Assembly: GCF_042466115.1 (NCBI RefSeq)
Contig: NZ_JAXHBQ010000001.1
Span: 1,488,001 to 1,552,000, forward strand
Direction of reading: 5' to 3'
Length of the DNA stretch: 64,000 nt
Origin: SW4 sp042466115
Lineage (GTDB): Bacteria > Pseudomonadota > Alphaproteobacteria > Rhodobacterales > Rhodobacteraceae
Position 1 is the stretch's first letter; each line of letters starts with the position of its first letter. Both the position numbers and the translations under genes were made by a program. Positions 33,862 to 42,031 of the stretch are shown here, in pieces. The notes under the pieces are model-generated. The model was not told where the DNA came from, searched no databases, and saw only the letters and a program-made list of their open reading frames with translations.

Positions 33862-35381
33862 GCGATTTATTGTTACAACTCAACGGGCTGACAAAGGCCT
33901 ATCCGGGCGTTGTTGCCAACAAGGATGTCACCTTTGACATTCGCAAAGGCGAGGTGCACGCCCTGCTGGGCGAAAACGGCGCGGGCAAGTCGACCCTTGT
34001 GAAAACGATCTACGGATTGGTGCACCCAGACAGCGGCACGATGACCCTTGAAGACCGGCCCTACAGCCCGTCTGACCCACGCGCCGCGCGACAGTCCGGC
34101 GTTGCGATGGTATTTCAACACTTTTCGCTGTTCGACGCCTTGAACGTGGCGGAAAACATCGCGCTGGGCATGGAAAAGCCCCCCTCGCAACGCGATCTGG
34201 CCGCCAAGATCACCGAGGTCTCCGAACTTTATGGCCTGCCCCTTGATCCTTCGCGGATTGTTGGTGATCTGAGTGCCGGTGAACGCCAACGGGTCGAGAT
34301 CATTCGCTGCCTGTTGCAAGACCCCAAGCTGTTGATCATGGACGAGCCCACCAGCGTGCTGACCCCGCAAGAGGTCGATATCCTGTTCGAAACGTTGAAT
34401 AAACTACGCGCCGAGGGCACGGCGATCCTTTACATCTCGCACAAGCTCGAGGAAATTCGCACGCTGTGCGATCACGCCACGATCTTGCGACTGGGCGAGG
34501 TCGTGGGCACCTGTGTTCCTGCCGAAACGCTGGCCCGCGACATGGCCGAATTGATGGTTGGAGGAACGCTGCATGTGCCCGAACGCGCCGCGGCGCAGGC
34601 GGGTGATGTTGTGTTGTCGCTCAAGGGTCTCAGTGCTCGCGCCCCCACCGAATTTGGCACCTCCCTGCGCAATATCAATCTTGACGTGCGACGCGGCGAG
34701 GTTTTAGGCATCGGCGGTGTCGCCGGGAACGGGCAGGACGAATTGCTGCTGGCCCTGTCTGGCGAAATGCCGACGCCAGCGGGCATGGTCAGCTTTCACG
34801 GTCAGGACATCAGCCAGATGCGTCCCAACGCGCGCCGCGCCCTTGGCCTGCTCGCTGCTCCCGAAGAACGCATGGGCCACGCGGCTGCCCCAGACATGAC
34901 CCTGATCGAGAATGGCTTTTTGACAGGTGATACCCGGATGGGCCTATCAAAGAATGGTTTTTTGCAGCGTAGCAAGACACGCGCCTTTGCTGAAAAGGTC
35001 ATTCAGGTTTTTGATGTGCGCACGCCGGGGCCGGAAAATGCCGCGCGTTCCCTGTCGGGCGGAAACCTGCAGAAGTTCGTCATCGGACGCGAAATATTGC
35101 AAGACCCCGAGGTGCTGATCGTGAACCAGCCCACATGGGGCGTTGATGCGGCCGCGGCCGCCTCTATCCGCCAAGCGCTACTTGATCTGGCGTCCAAAGG
35201 ATCGTCCGTGATCTGCATTTCGCAAGACCTGGACGAACTGATGGAAGTATCCGACCGCTTTGCAGCATTGAACGGAGGGGCCTTGTCTGAACCGCGCCCC
35301 GCGCAGGGCCTCACGGTCGAAGAAATCGGCCTGATGCTGGGCGGTGCACATGACATGGAGGTGGCCCATGTTGAGGCTTGA
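33858..35381 (+). CDS. nucleoside/purine ABC transporter ATP-binding protein (two ABC domains)
   Basis: The product is 507 residues with tandem ABC modules as in the sugar/nucleoside (CUT2-like) group. The first has Walker A GENGAGKS (38-45), signature LSAGERQR and DEPTSVLTP. The second has a degenerate Walker A (GVAGNGQDE) and signature LSGGNLQK. Only one site is therefore likely to hydrolyse ATP. Position behind xdhC and before two BMP-type permeases suggests uptake of nucleosides or purine bases. It overlaps the next permease gene by 14 bases. Confidence 0.92.
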   Translation: MSDLLLQLNGLTKAYPGVVANKDVTFDIRKGEVHALLGENGAGKSTLVKTIYGLVHPDSGTMTLEDRPYSPSDPRAARQSGVAMVFQHFSLFDALNVAENIALGMEKPPSQRDLAAKITEVSELYGLPLDPSRIVGDLSAGERQRVEIIRCLLQDPKLLIMDEPTSVLTPQEVDILFETLNKLRAEGTAILYISHKLEEIRTLCDHATILRLGEVVGTCVPAETLARDMAELMVGGTLHVPERAAAQAGDVVLSLKGLSARAPTEFGTSLRNINLDVRRGEVLGIGGVAGNGQDELLLALSGEMPTPAGMVSFHGQDISQMRPNARRALGLLAAPEERMGHAAAPDMTLIENGFLTGDTRMGLSKNGFLQRSKTRAFAEKVIQVFDVRTPGPENAARSLSGGNLQKFVIGREILQDPEVLIVNQPTWGVDAAAAASIRQALLDLASKGSSVICISQDLDELMEVSDRFAALNGGALSEPRPAQGLTVEEIGLMLGGAHDMEVAHVEA

Positions 35382-36468
35382 AAAACGACCCCAACCGTCA
35401 AAGGTCTGGACCTATGCCGCGCCCCTATTGGCAGTGGTCATCACCATTTTGCTGGGCGGCGTGTTGTTCTGGCTGTTGGGAAAAGACCCGCTCGCGGCTA
35501 CGCGGATGATCTTTTGGGACCCCATTTTTGGTGACTTTGCGGCGTTTTACCTGCCGGAACTGCTGATCAAGGCCGCGCCTTTGATCCTTATCGCGATTGG
35601 CCTTTCGTTCGGCTTTCAGGCTGGTATCTGGAACATCGGGGCCGAAGGACAATACATCATCGGCGCGATATGCGCCGCCGGTGTTGCGCTAGCGTTTTAC
35701 CCTATGGAGGCACGCTGGCTGATCTTTCCGCTGATGATTCTGGCAGGGATCGCAGGCGGGGCGGCGTGGGCGATGATCCCGGCCTTGCTGCGCGTCTATT
35801 TCAAGACCAACGAAATCCTCGTGTCGCTAATGCTGGTTTATGTGGCCGAGGTGTTGATCAATGCCTTCTCAGTCGGGTTGATGCGCAACCCTGATGGCAT
35901 GGGCTTTCCTGGCAGCCGGAACCTCAAGGAATATCCGGCGGCACATAATGCCGACTTGTTTCCCAACCTTGGATCGTTCGGGTCCGGCATCCATTGGGGT
36001 GTGATCACGGCGCTGTTTGCAGTGATCGTCGCTTATGTTTTCCTCACACGGCATCGGTTCGGGTTCAACGTGCGACTGGCAGGGCAAAGCCCGCGCGCGG
36101 CATCCTTTTCCGGCGTGAACCCGCACCGGCTGGTGATCCTGTGCATGGTATTGTCGGGCGGCTTGGCGGGTGTCGCGGGCATGTTCGAAGTCGCGGGGCC
36201 TTCGGGCCAGATCCTTGGGTCCTTCCCGGCATTCTACGGCTTCACGGCAATCATCGTTGCGTTCCTGGGCCGGTTGCACCCGATCGGGATCATGCTCGCG
36301 GGCTTGCTGATGGCGCTGACATACATCGGAGGCGACGCGGCCTTGCAACCGCTGCAGCTCCCCTCGGCCTCAATCCAGGTGTTTCAGGGAATGCTGCTGT
36401 TTTCGCTGCTGTCAGTGGATGTGCTGACCAATTATCGCGTGCGCCTGACGCGGGGGGCCGTGGCATGA
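35368..36468 (+). CDS. nucleoside/purine ABC transporter permease 1
   Basis: The product is 366 residues with about nine membrane helices and belongs to the BPD_transp_2 family. Landmarks are FGFQAGIWNIGAEGQYIIGAI near residue 80 and RATGRA-like NVRLAGQSPRAASFSGV, the coupling region. The start codon lies inside the ATPase gene. It is followed by a small membrane-protein gene that overlaps it by ATGA. Confidence 0.92.
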   Translation: MLRLEKRPQPSKVWTYAAPLLAVVITILLGGVLFWLLGKDPLAATRMIFWDPIFGDFAAFYLPELLIKAAPLILIAIGLSFGFQAGIWNIGAEGQYIIGAICAAGVALAFYPMEARWLIFPLMILAGIAGGAAWAMIPALLRVYFKTNEILVSLMLVYVAEVLINAFSVGLMRNPDGMGFPGSRNLKEYPAAHNADLFPNLGSFGSGIHWGVITALFAVIVAYVFLTRHRFGFNVRLAGQSPRAASFSGVNPHRLVILCMVLSGGLAGVAGMFEVAGPSGQILGSFPAFYGFTAIIVAFLGRLHPIGIMLAGLLMALTYIGGDAALQPLQLPSASIQVFQGMLLFSLLSVDVLTNYRVRLTRGAVA

Positions 36469-36764
36469 GGAAACAACATCTTATGCCAATCGCGATGGGT
36501 CTGGTCATGGGACCGATGATGCTATGGATGGCGCATGGCCTGATCATGGGTGAAACTGGCGGCATGGCCGGATGGGCGCTCGTCACGTTTGTTGGCGCGC
36601 ATCTTGCGGTCGTTGTTGCCGCCCTGTTGGGGCTGCGGTTTGCAACCCGCTGGTTTCCCCGTGTCAAACTGCATCGCCCAAGCGCGCAACACTTTGGCAT
36701 CATGCTGGCCAGTGCCGCTTGCGCTGCCGCAATCATTCACATTTTGCACGGGGGCGTTGCCTGA
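36465..36764 (+). CDS. small three-helix membrane protein of unknown function
   Basis: The product is 99 residues. Three hydrophobic stretches are seen at about 8-26, 35-57 and 76-97, with a basic loop (RFATRWFPRVKLHRPSAQH) between the last two. I do not recognise a family. It is embedded in the transporter operon: its ATG overlaps the stop of permease 1 (ATGA) and its stop overlaps the ATG of permease 2 (TGATG). This tight fit argues that it is a real gene and perhaps an accessory subunit of the transporter. Base composition is like its neighbours. Confidence 0.7.
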   Translation: MRKQHLMPIAMGLVMGPMMLWMAHGLIMGETGGMAGWALVTFVGAHLAVVVAALLGLRFATRWFPRVKLHRPSAQHFGIMLASAACAAAIIHILHGGVA

Positions 36765-37669
36765 TGGATATCAACCCGATCTTTCTATTGGCGGCGGTGA
36801 TCGTTGCCTCAACGCCGATCTTGCTAGCCGCAATTGGTGAACTGGTCGTGGAACGCGCAGGCGTGCTGAACCTTGGTGTCGAGGGGATGATGATCACCGG
36901 CGCGGTCTGTGGCTATATCGCGGGGCATGAAACTTCTTCCGCTTTCGCGGGCTTTGCGGGGGCCGCGGTGGGTGGTGCCTGTGTTGCCGCGATATTCGGT
37001 GTTCTCACGCTTGTGCTGCTGACCAATCAGGTCGCCACCGGCCTTGCCTTGACACTGTTCGGTGTCGGCCTCGCGGCGATGGTCGGACAAGGCTATAGCA
37101 CTGACACCGAAGTGCTGGTGCCAAAGCTGGCAATCCCGCTGCTGTCCGACATCCCCGCGCTGGGGCATATCCTGTTCAAGCACGATCTGGTGGTTTACGC
37201 CTCGATTGCGCTGGTGATCGCTGTTGGCGCTTTCCTGCGTTACACACGTGGCGGCATGATCCTGCGGGCTGTGGGTGAAAACCACGAAGCCGCGCATGCG
37301 CTTGGCTACAATGTCCGCCTGATCCGCTTTGGCGCGATCCTGTTTGGCGGGGCCTGTGCAGGCCTTGGCGGTGCCTATATCAGCCTTGTGCGGGTGCCCC
37401 AGTGGACCGATGGAATCACCGCCGGTGCGGGCTGGATCGCGCTGGCGATTGTTGTCTTTGCCGGGTGGAAACCCGGCCGGTTGGTGATCGGGGCCTATCT
37501 TTTTGGCGGCGTCACCGCCTTGCAGTTGAACTTGCAGGCAACGGGGCTTGCCATCCCCGTGGAATACCTTTCCATGTCACCTTATATTGCCACGATCCTT
37601 GTTCTGGTGCTGCTTGCGGGCAGCCGTGGGCCGGGATCATTGGGCAAGACTTTCCATGCGTCGCGCTAG
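36764..37669 (+). CDS. nucleoside/purine ABC transporter permease 2
   Basis: The product is 301 residues with about eight to nine membrane helices of the BPD_transp_2 family. It shows GELVVERAGVLNLGVEGMMITGAV near residue 25 and RAVGENHEAAHALGYNV as the coupling region. It forms the second half of the membrane channel with permease 1. Confidence 0.93.
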   Translation: MDINPIFLLAAVIVASTPILLAAIGELVVERAGVLNLGVEGMMITGAVCGYIAGHETSSAFAGFAGAAVGGACVAAIFGVLTLVLLTNQVATGLALTLFGVGLAAMVGQGYSTDTEVLVPKLAIPLLSDIPALGHILFKHDLVVYASIALVIAVGAFLRYTRGGMILRAVGENHEAAHALGYNVRLIRFGAILFGGACAGLGGAYISLVRVPQWTDGITAGAGWIALAIVVFAGWKPGRLVIGAYLFGGVTALQLNLQATGLAIPVEYLSMSPYIATILVLVLLAGSRGPGSLGKTFHASR

Positions 37670-37727
37670 TGCGCGGGGCCAATACCGCCGGGTCTGCTAC
37701 CGGTCCAACACTTGGGAGACTACCATT

Positions 37728-38810
37728 ATGAAACGTAGAACACTGCTTGCATCCGGTGCCGCCGCGGCACTTGCGACAGCCTTTGGCGCACCCCTGCGCG
37801 CACAGGACAAGACCAAGGTCGGCTTCATCTATGTCGGCCCGATCAACGATGGTGGCTGGACCCAGCACCACCACCACTCCGCCGAGGAAATGGTGACACA
37901 TTTCGGTGACGCCGTTGAACTGGTCTATCAGGAATCCGTGCCCGAAGGCCCGGACGCCGAACGCGCGATCACGCAGATGGCGCTGGGTGGTGCCGACATC
38001 ATCTTTACCACCTCGTTCGGCTTCATGGACCCAACAGTCAACGTCGCGGCCAAGTTCCCCGATGTAAAGTTCGAACACGCGACCGGCTACAAACAGGCCG
38101 ATAACGTGTCGGTCTATTCCGCCCGTTTCTACGAAGGGCGCGCCATTCAGGGCCACCTTGCCGGCAAGATGACCCAGACAAACAAGGTCGGCTACATCGC
38201 CTCCGTGCCGATCCCCGAGGTCGTGCGCGGCATCAACTCGGCCTATCTGCACGCCAGCAAAGTGAACCCCGATGTGGAATTCAAGATCATCTGGATCTTT
38301 GAATGGCTGAACCCCGCCAAGGAAGCCGACGCCGCCAAGGCGCTGATCGAACAGGGATGTGACGTCGTGCTGCAGCACACCGACAGCACCGCGCCCCACG
38401 CCGCCGCCAAGGAAGCCGGTGGCGTTTACACATTTGGTCAGGCCGCCGATATGGCCGAATACGGCCCGATGCCGCGTATCAGCTCGATCATCGACAACTG
38501 GGCGCCCTATTACATCGACCGCGTGCAGGCCGTGATGGATGGCACTTGGGAAAGCGTGAACACTTGGGACGGGATCGGCACCGGCATGGTCGGTATCGGC
38601 GAGATTTCGAGCGCTGTGCCCGACGACATCAAGGCCGAGGCCGAAGCGATGCGCGATGCAATCGCCGATGGCAGCTATCACCCCTTCACCGGCCCGATCA
38701 ACAAGCAGGACGGCTCTGCTTGGCTGGCCGAGGGCGAGATTGCAGATGATGGCGCGCTTGCCGGTCTGAACTTCTATGTTGAAGGTATCGACGGCGACAT
38801 CCCGTCCTAA
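37728..38810 (+). CDS. BMP family nucleoside/purine-binding protein
   Basis: The product is 360 residues. A cleavable export signal, MKRRTLLASGAAAALATAF with cleavage after LRA-Q, has twin arginines but only a partial Tat motif. The mature part starts KVGFIYVGPINDGGWT, typical of the BMP/PnrA-type family that binds nucleosides or purines. Aromatic and acidic ligand positions were not modelled. It ends the xdh-transporter operon and is followed by a strong terminator. Confidence 0.94.
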   Translation: MKRRTLLASGAAAALATAFGAPLRAQDKTKVGFIYVGPINDGGWTQHHHHSAEEMVTHFGDAVELVYQESVPEGPDAERAITQMALGGADIIFTTSFGFMDPTVNVAAKFPDVKFEHATGYKQADNVSVYSARFYEGRAIQGHLAGKMTQTNKVGYIASVPIPEVVRGINSAYLHASKVNPDVEFKIIWIFEWLNPAKEADAAKALIEQGCDVVLQHTDSTAPHAAAKEAGGVYTFGQAADMAEYGPMPRISSIIDNWAPYYIDRVQAVMDGTWESVNTWDGIGTGMVGIGEISSAVPDDIKAEAEAMRDAIADGSYHPFTGPINKQDGSAWLAEGEIADDGALAGLNFYVEGIDGDIPS

Positions 38811-38830
38811 GCCTGATCACAACAGATGCG

Positions 38831-38854
38831 AAGGCCCGCCATGGCGGGCCTTTT
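38831..38854 (+). terminator. rho-independent terminator of the xdh-transporter operon
   Basis: A perfect palindrome AAGGCCCGCC-AT-GGCGGGCCTT is followed by TTTTG, 20 bases behind the BMP gene stop. Confidence 0.9.
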
Positions 38855-38866
38855 GCGTTTCGGGCG

Positions 38867-38927
38867 GGTGGGTCAAGACCCACCTTACAAGCCTGCCCCA
38901 CCCTGTAGGATGGGTCTTGACCCATCC
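38867..38927. repeat. double-palindrome intergenic repeat
   Basis: Two hairpins lie 23 bases apart: GGTGGGTC-AA-GACCCACC (38867-38884) and GGATGGGTC-TT-GACCCATCC (38908-38927). The two halves are also inverted copies of each other, so the whole 61-base element can fold on itself. It resembles REP/BIME-type interspersed elements; no other copy was noticed in this window. Confidence 0.65.
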
Positions 38928-39001
38928 CCGAATTCTGGCCTTTCGCAGCCAGGCGTGGTGATCTAGCCTCGCCACAAACCACGTTTTTCCGGGCGGACCT
39001 C

Positions 39002-40078
39002 ATGCAAGACTTCATCATCATCGGCGGCGGTATCGCGGGCATTTCCGCCGGCGCGCGCCTGTCACATCTGGGCCACGTCACGGTTCTGGAACGCGAAAGC
39101 GCACTGGCCTTTCACGCATCAGGCCGTTCGGCGGCGCTGTTCGAGGAAAGCTATGGCAAGCCTTCGGTCGTCGCGCTGAACCGTGCCTCAAAGGACTATC
39201 ACGCCACCGCCAACGGCGGCGTGCTCTCGCCGCGCGGGTTGATGGTGGTCGGGACCGCCGACACCAATGCCGCCTTCCGCAAGGACGTGGCCGATATGGG
39301 CATGGACGAAATCACCCCGTCCGAAGCCAAGACGATCATCCCGATCCTGAACACCGATGTGGTCGAATGCGCGGCGATTGACACCTCCGCATGGGATATC
39401 GACACCGATTTGTTGATCCAGAATTTCGCACGTGAAATCCGCGCAAACGGCGGGCAGGTCGTAACCGGCGCGCCCGTGGATGCAATCCGGCGCATCGGCG
39501 CTGGCTGGCACGTTGTATCGGGCGAACAATCTTACGAAGGCAAAATACTGGTCAACGCCGCAGGTGCTTGGGTTGACCAGATCGCGATACTGGCAGGCAT
39601 CAGCACGCTTGGCTTTACGCCGCTGCGCCGTTCGATGGCGCGTATCCCCGCACCCGGCGGACACGACATGACCAAATGGCCCATGGTCTTTGGTGCGGGC
39701 GAAACATGGTATTGCAAGCCGGATGCGGGCGCGCTGATCGTTTCCCCCGCCGAGGAAGACCTGTGTGATCCGCACGATGCATGGGCCGATGACATGGTGC
39801 TGGCCGAAGGGCTGGCCCGCTATGAAGAGCACGTCACCGAACCGGTCACGCGGATGCTGGCAAACTGGGCTGGACTGCGCACATTCGCGCCGGACCGGCA
39901 ACTGGTGCTGGGGCGCGACATGCGCGATCCGTCTTTCATCTGGTGCGCAGGACAGGGCGGCTACGGCTTCCAAACCGCCCCCGCCGCCAGCCAACTTCTG
40001 GCTGACCTGATCGGCGGCAAAACACCCGCGATTGGTTCCGACATCGTTGCCGCCGTCGATCCGGCGCGGTTTGGCTGA
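39002..40078 (+). CDS. FAD-dependent oxidoreductase (DadA/glycine oxidase-like)
   Basis: The product is 358 residues of the DAO family. The dinucleotide-binding motif GGGIAGISAG is at residues 8-17, with the acidic end ERES near 35, and a C-terminal CAGQGGYGFQTAPA that binds the FAD tail. It probably oxidises an amino acid or amine; the substrate is not evident. A signal peptide is absent. Its TGA overlaps the ATG of the HNH gene (TGATG). Confidence 0.88.
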   Translation: MQDFIIIGGGIAGISAGARLSHLGHVTVLERESALAFHASGRSAALFEESYGKPSVVALNRASKDYHATANGGVLSPRGLMVVGTADTNAAFRKDVADMGMDEITPSEAKTIIPILNTDVVECAAIDTSAWDIDTDLLIQNFAREIRANGGQVVTGAPVDAIRRIGAGWHVVSGEQSYEGKILVNAAGAWVDQIAILAGISTLGFTPLRRSMARIPAPGGHDMTKWPMVFGAGETWYCKPDAGALIVSPAEEDLCDPHDAWADDMVLAEGLARYEEHVTEPVTRMLANWAGLRTFAPDRQLVLGRDMRDPSFIWCAGQGGYGFQTAPAASQLLADLIGGKTPAIGSDIVAAVDPARFG

Positions 40079-40812
40079 TGGCAGAGCGGCGCAACTGGAG
40101 CATGGCCGAGGTGCGCGCCGCACTGGCCCTCTATTTGCGCACAAGTTTCGGCCGGTTTCACAAGACCAATCCCGATGTCATTACCCTTGCCCATCAGTTG
40201 GGGCGCACACCCAGTGCAATCGCCCTGAAACTGGCCAATCTGGCTGCCCTGGATGAAACTTTGCCCCAAAAAGGCATGGCAAATGCCAGCGCCACCGATC
40301 GCGCCGTCTGGGCCGAATTTCTGACTAATCCGGACCCTGTGATAGCTGCTGACCGATACATTGACGGTGCCTTTGCGCCTGCGCCACCGGCGCACTATGG
40401 TCCCGGATTGCGCGAGGGACGAGACCGTCAAATCAACACAACGGCACGCGACGGGCAGGCGTTCTTTCGGCGCATGATCCTGACGTCCTATCAGGGGCGC
40501 TGTGCGATTACAGGCATAGCCGAGCCCGCGCTTCTTACGGCATCACATATCATAGGTTGGTCTGATGATCCGGCGAACCGGATGAACCCGCGCAATGGCT
40601 TGTGCCTCAATGCGCTGCACGACCGCGCCTTTGATCGCCATTTGATTTCGTTTGATCCAAACCACAGGATCGTCGTTTCCGCACGATTGGGTGATCGGGC
40701 ACGCGCGGCGCTTTCACAGGGGCGCGATAGGTTGGAAACACCCGAAAGGTTCTTGCCCGACCCGTCGTTGATGGCACGCCACCATGCGCGCTTTCTGGAA
40801 CGACAGGGTTAG
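40078..40812 (+). CDS. HNH endonuclease domain protein
   Basis: The product is 244 residues. The C-terminal half has an HNH_2-type module: Cys142 in RCAITG, ASHI (His157), NPRNGLCLNALHDRAFD (170-186). The N-terminal 60 residues (WSMAEVRAALALYL, LGRTPSAIALKLANL) look like a small helical DNA-binding or specificity region. Members of this family occur both as stand-alone nucleases and near restriction genes; no methyltransferase is nearby. It is coupled to the FAD oxidoreductase, which is not an obvious functional partner. Confidence 0.8.
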   Translation: MAERRNWSMAEVRAALALYLRTSFGRFHKTNPDVITLAHQLGRTPSAIALKLANLAALDETLPQKGMANASATDRAVWAEFLTNPDPVIAADRYIDGAFAPAPPAHYGPGLREGRDRQINTTARDGQAFFRRMILTSYQGRCAITGIAEPALLTASHIIGWSDDPANRMNPRNGLCLNALHDRAFDRHLISFDPNHRIVVSARLGDRARAALSQGRDRLETPERFLPDPSLMARHHARFLERQG

Positions 40813-40816
40813 CGGA

Positions 40817-41359
40817 TCAGGCCACCGCTGCCTGCAGTTCCCAGGCGCGAATGGTCATGAAGGGGAGGTCGCAGATACCATCAGGCAGGATACTTTCGAC
40901 AGGCACGCCATTGGCATAGATGACCGACTGTTTTGGCAGGGTCAGTTGCACATAGCTTGCCGGCACCACGGCGCGTTGCACCGTGACGCCGTCATGGGAC
41001 GCGGCAAGGGATTTGGCACGGACAAGCACGGCATCCTCTCCGAACAGAAGCGGCACGCGGATATGCTGGAACAACACGCGGTGCTGCGGGCCGATATCGA
41101 GGTCTGCAAGCGGCAGGCCAAAGCCAAGCGCGCCCTTGGAAATACGCACCGGATAATGCGCCCGTTCGGCGGGGGCCGCCACGGCCTCGCGCACATCGCT
41201 GATCGGCATCGCCCCGTCATCACGGGTGGTCACAAGGTCACAAACGCGCAAATCCTGCGCATCCCGCAACCCGTTCGGCGTGGCGATCTGCGTGTGCGGC
41301 GCGAACCCAAAGGCCGCGACCCAAGGCGCAAGCGCCTGCAATTCTGGGTGATGTCTCAT
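40817..41359 (-). CDS. Hint-domain protein lacking the catalytic Cys
   Basis: The product is 180 residues. It aligns by eye with the Hint module of the gene at 7763-8827: GFAPHTQIATPNGLRDAQDLRVCDLVTT in place of CFTPGT...RIEDITQGDFV, followed by PQHRVLF and FIHxxL-like elements. The first residue of the Hint motif is Gly or Phe, not Cys, so autoprocessing is unlikely. The whole protein is hardly more than the Hint domain. A signal peptide is absent. It is convergent with the HNH gene, four bases apart. Confidence 0.7.
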   Translation of the reverse strand: MRHHPELQALAPWVAAFGFAPHTQIATPNGLRDAQDLRVCDLVTTRDDGAMPISDVREAVAAPAERAHYPVRISKGALGFGLPLADLDIGPQHRVLFQHIRVPLLFGEDAVLVRAKSLAASHDGVTVQRAVVPASYVQLTLPKQSVIYANGVPVESILPDGICDLPFMTIRAWELQAAVA

Positions 41360-41551
41360 CTCTGCTCGCTCCGTCGTTCATGCGGATTTCAAACAGGATC
41401 GCGCAGCAAACAGGCCGCGTCATGGCGCAAATGAGGCAGTTCAGGGCAGTTTGAACGACTTCGTTTTGCTGCGATCACTGCCTGCGTCGGTTCGTCGCGA
41501 CGGAAAATGGAAATCGTATCGTTATAGAGATGCAAACATAAGGAGTTCAAA

Positions 41552-41995
41552 ATGTTTCGTTCCCTCGCACTTGTTCTGACCCTCGTCGCCCCAGCAGCGA
41601 TGGCCCAAAACAGCCCTGGCGGCCACTTCATCGAAAACTGGGATCTTGATGCCGATGGCGCTGTTAGCGCCACGGAAATCGTCGAGCGCCGCGATATGAT
41701 TTTTAGCATGTTTGACGGTGATTTAAACGACAGCCTCGACGCGACCGAATACGCCCATTTTGATGAAACCCGCGCGGCAGACATGGCCCAGAACGCAGGC
41801 GGCCACGGCAATGGCCAAGGCGAAGGCGGCGGGCGAATGATGCAAGGCCTCACCCTTGCCTATAACGACGCAGATGGCGACGGCGCAGTCACCCGCGCCG
41901 AATTCGCCGCCGGAAGCGCAGGGTGGTTCGAGATAATGGACATGAACGGCGACGGTAGCATTACCGCCGATGATTTCGGCCGCGGCCGCAACTGA
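41552..41995 (+). CDS. secreted EF-hand protein
   Basis: The product is 147 residues with a signal peptide (cleavage after AMA, residue 18). Four EF-hand-like loops are visible at 31-42, 55-66, 106-117 and 130-141, all with Asp/Asn at the calcium positions; the second loop is the most degenerate. A Gly/His-rich linker (83-95) separates the two pairs. It probably binds Ca2+ in the periplasm. An AAGGAG ribosome site precedes the ATG by six bases. The gene stands alone and ends at a strong terminator. Confidence 0.88.
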   Translation: MFRSLALVLTLVAPAAMAQNSPGGHFIENWDLDADGAVSATEIVERRDMIFSMFDGDLNDSLDATEYAHFDETRAADMAQNAGGHGNGQGEGGGRMMQGLTLAYNDADGDGAVTRAEFAAGSAGWFEIMDMNGDGSITADDFGRGRN

Positions 41996-42003
41996 CGTGA
42001 ATA

Positions 42004-42027
42004 GGGCGGGCAAATTGCCCGCCCTTT
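42004..42027 (+). terminator. terminator after the EF-hand gene
   Basis: GGGCGGGCAA-A-TTGCCCGCCC followed by TTTTGC, eight bases after the stop. The convergent dehydrogenase gene ends at 42032, so the stem may serve both directions, although only the plus strand has a T run. Confidence 0.85.
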
Positions 42028-42031
42028 TGCT

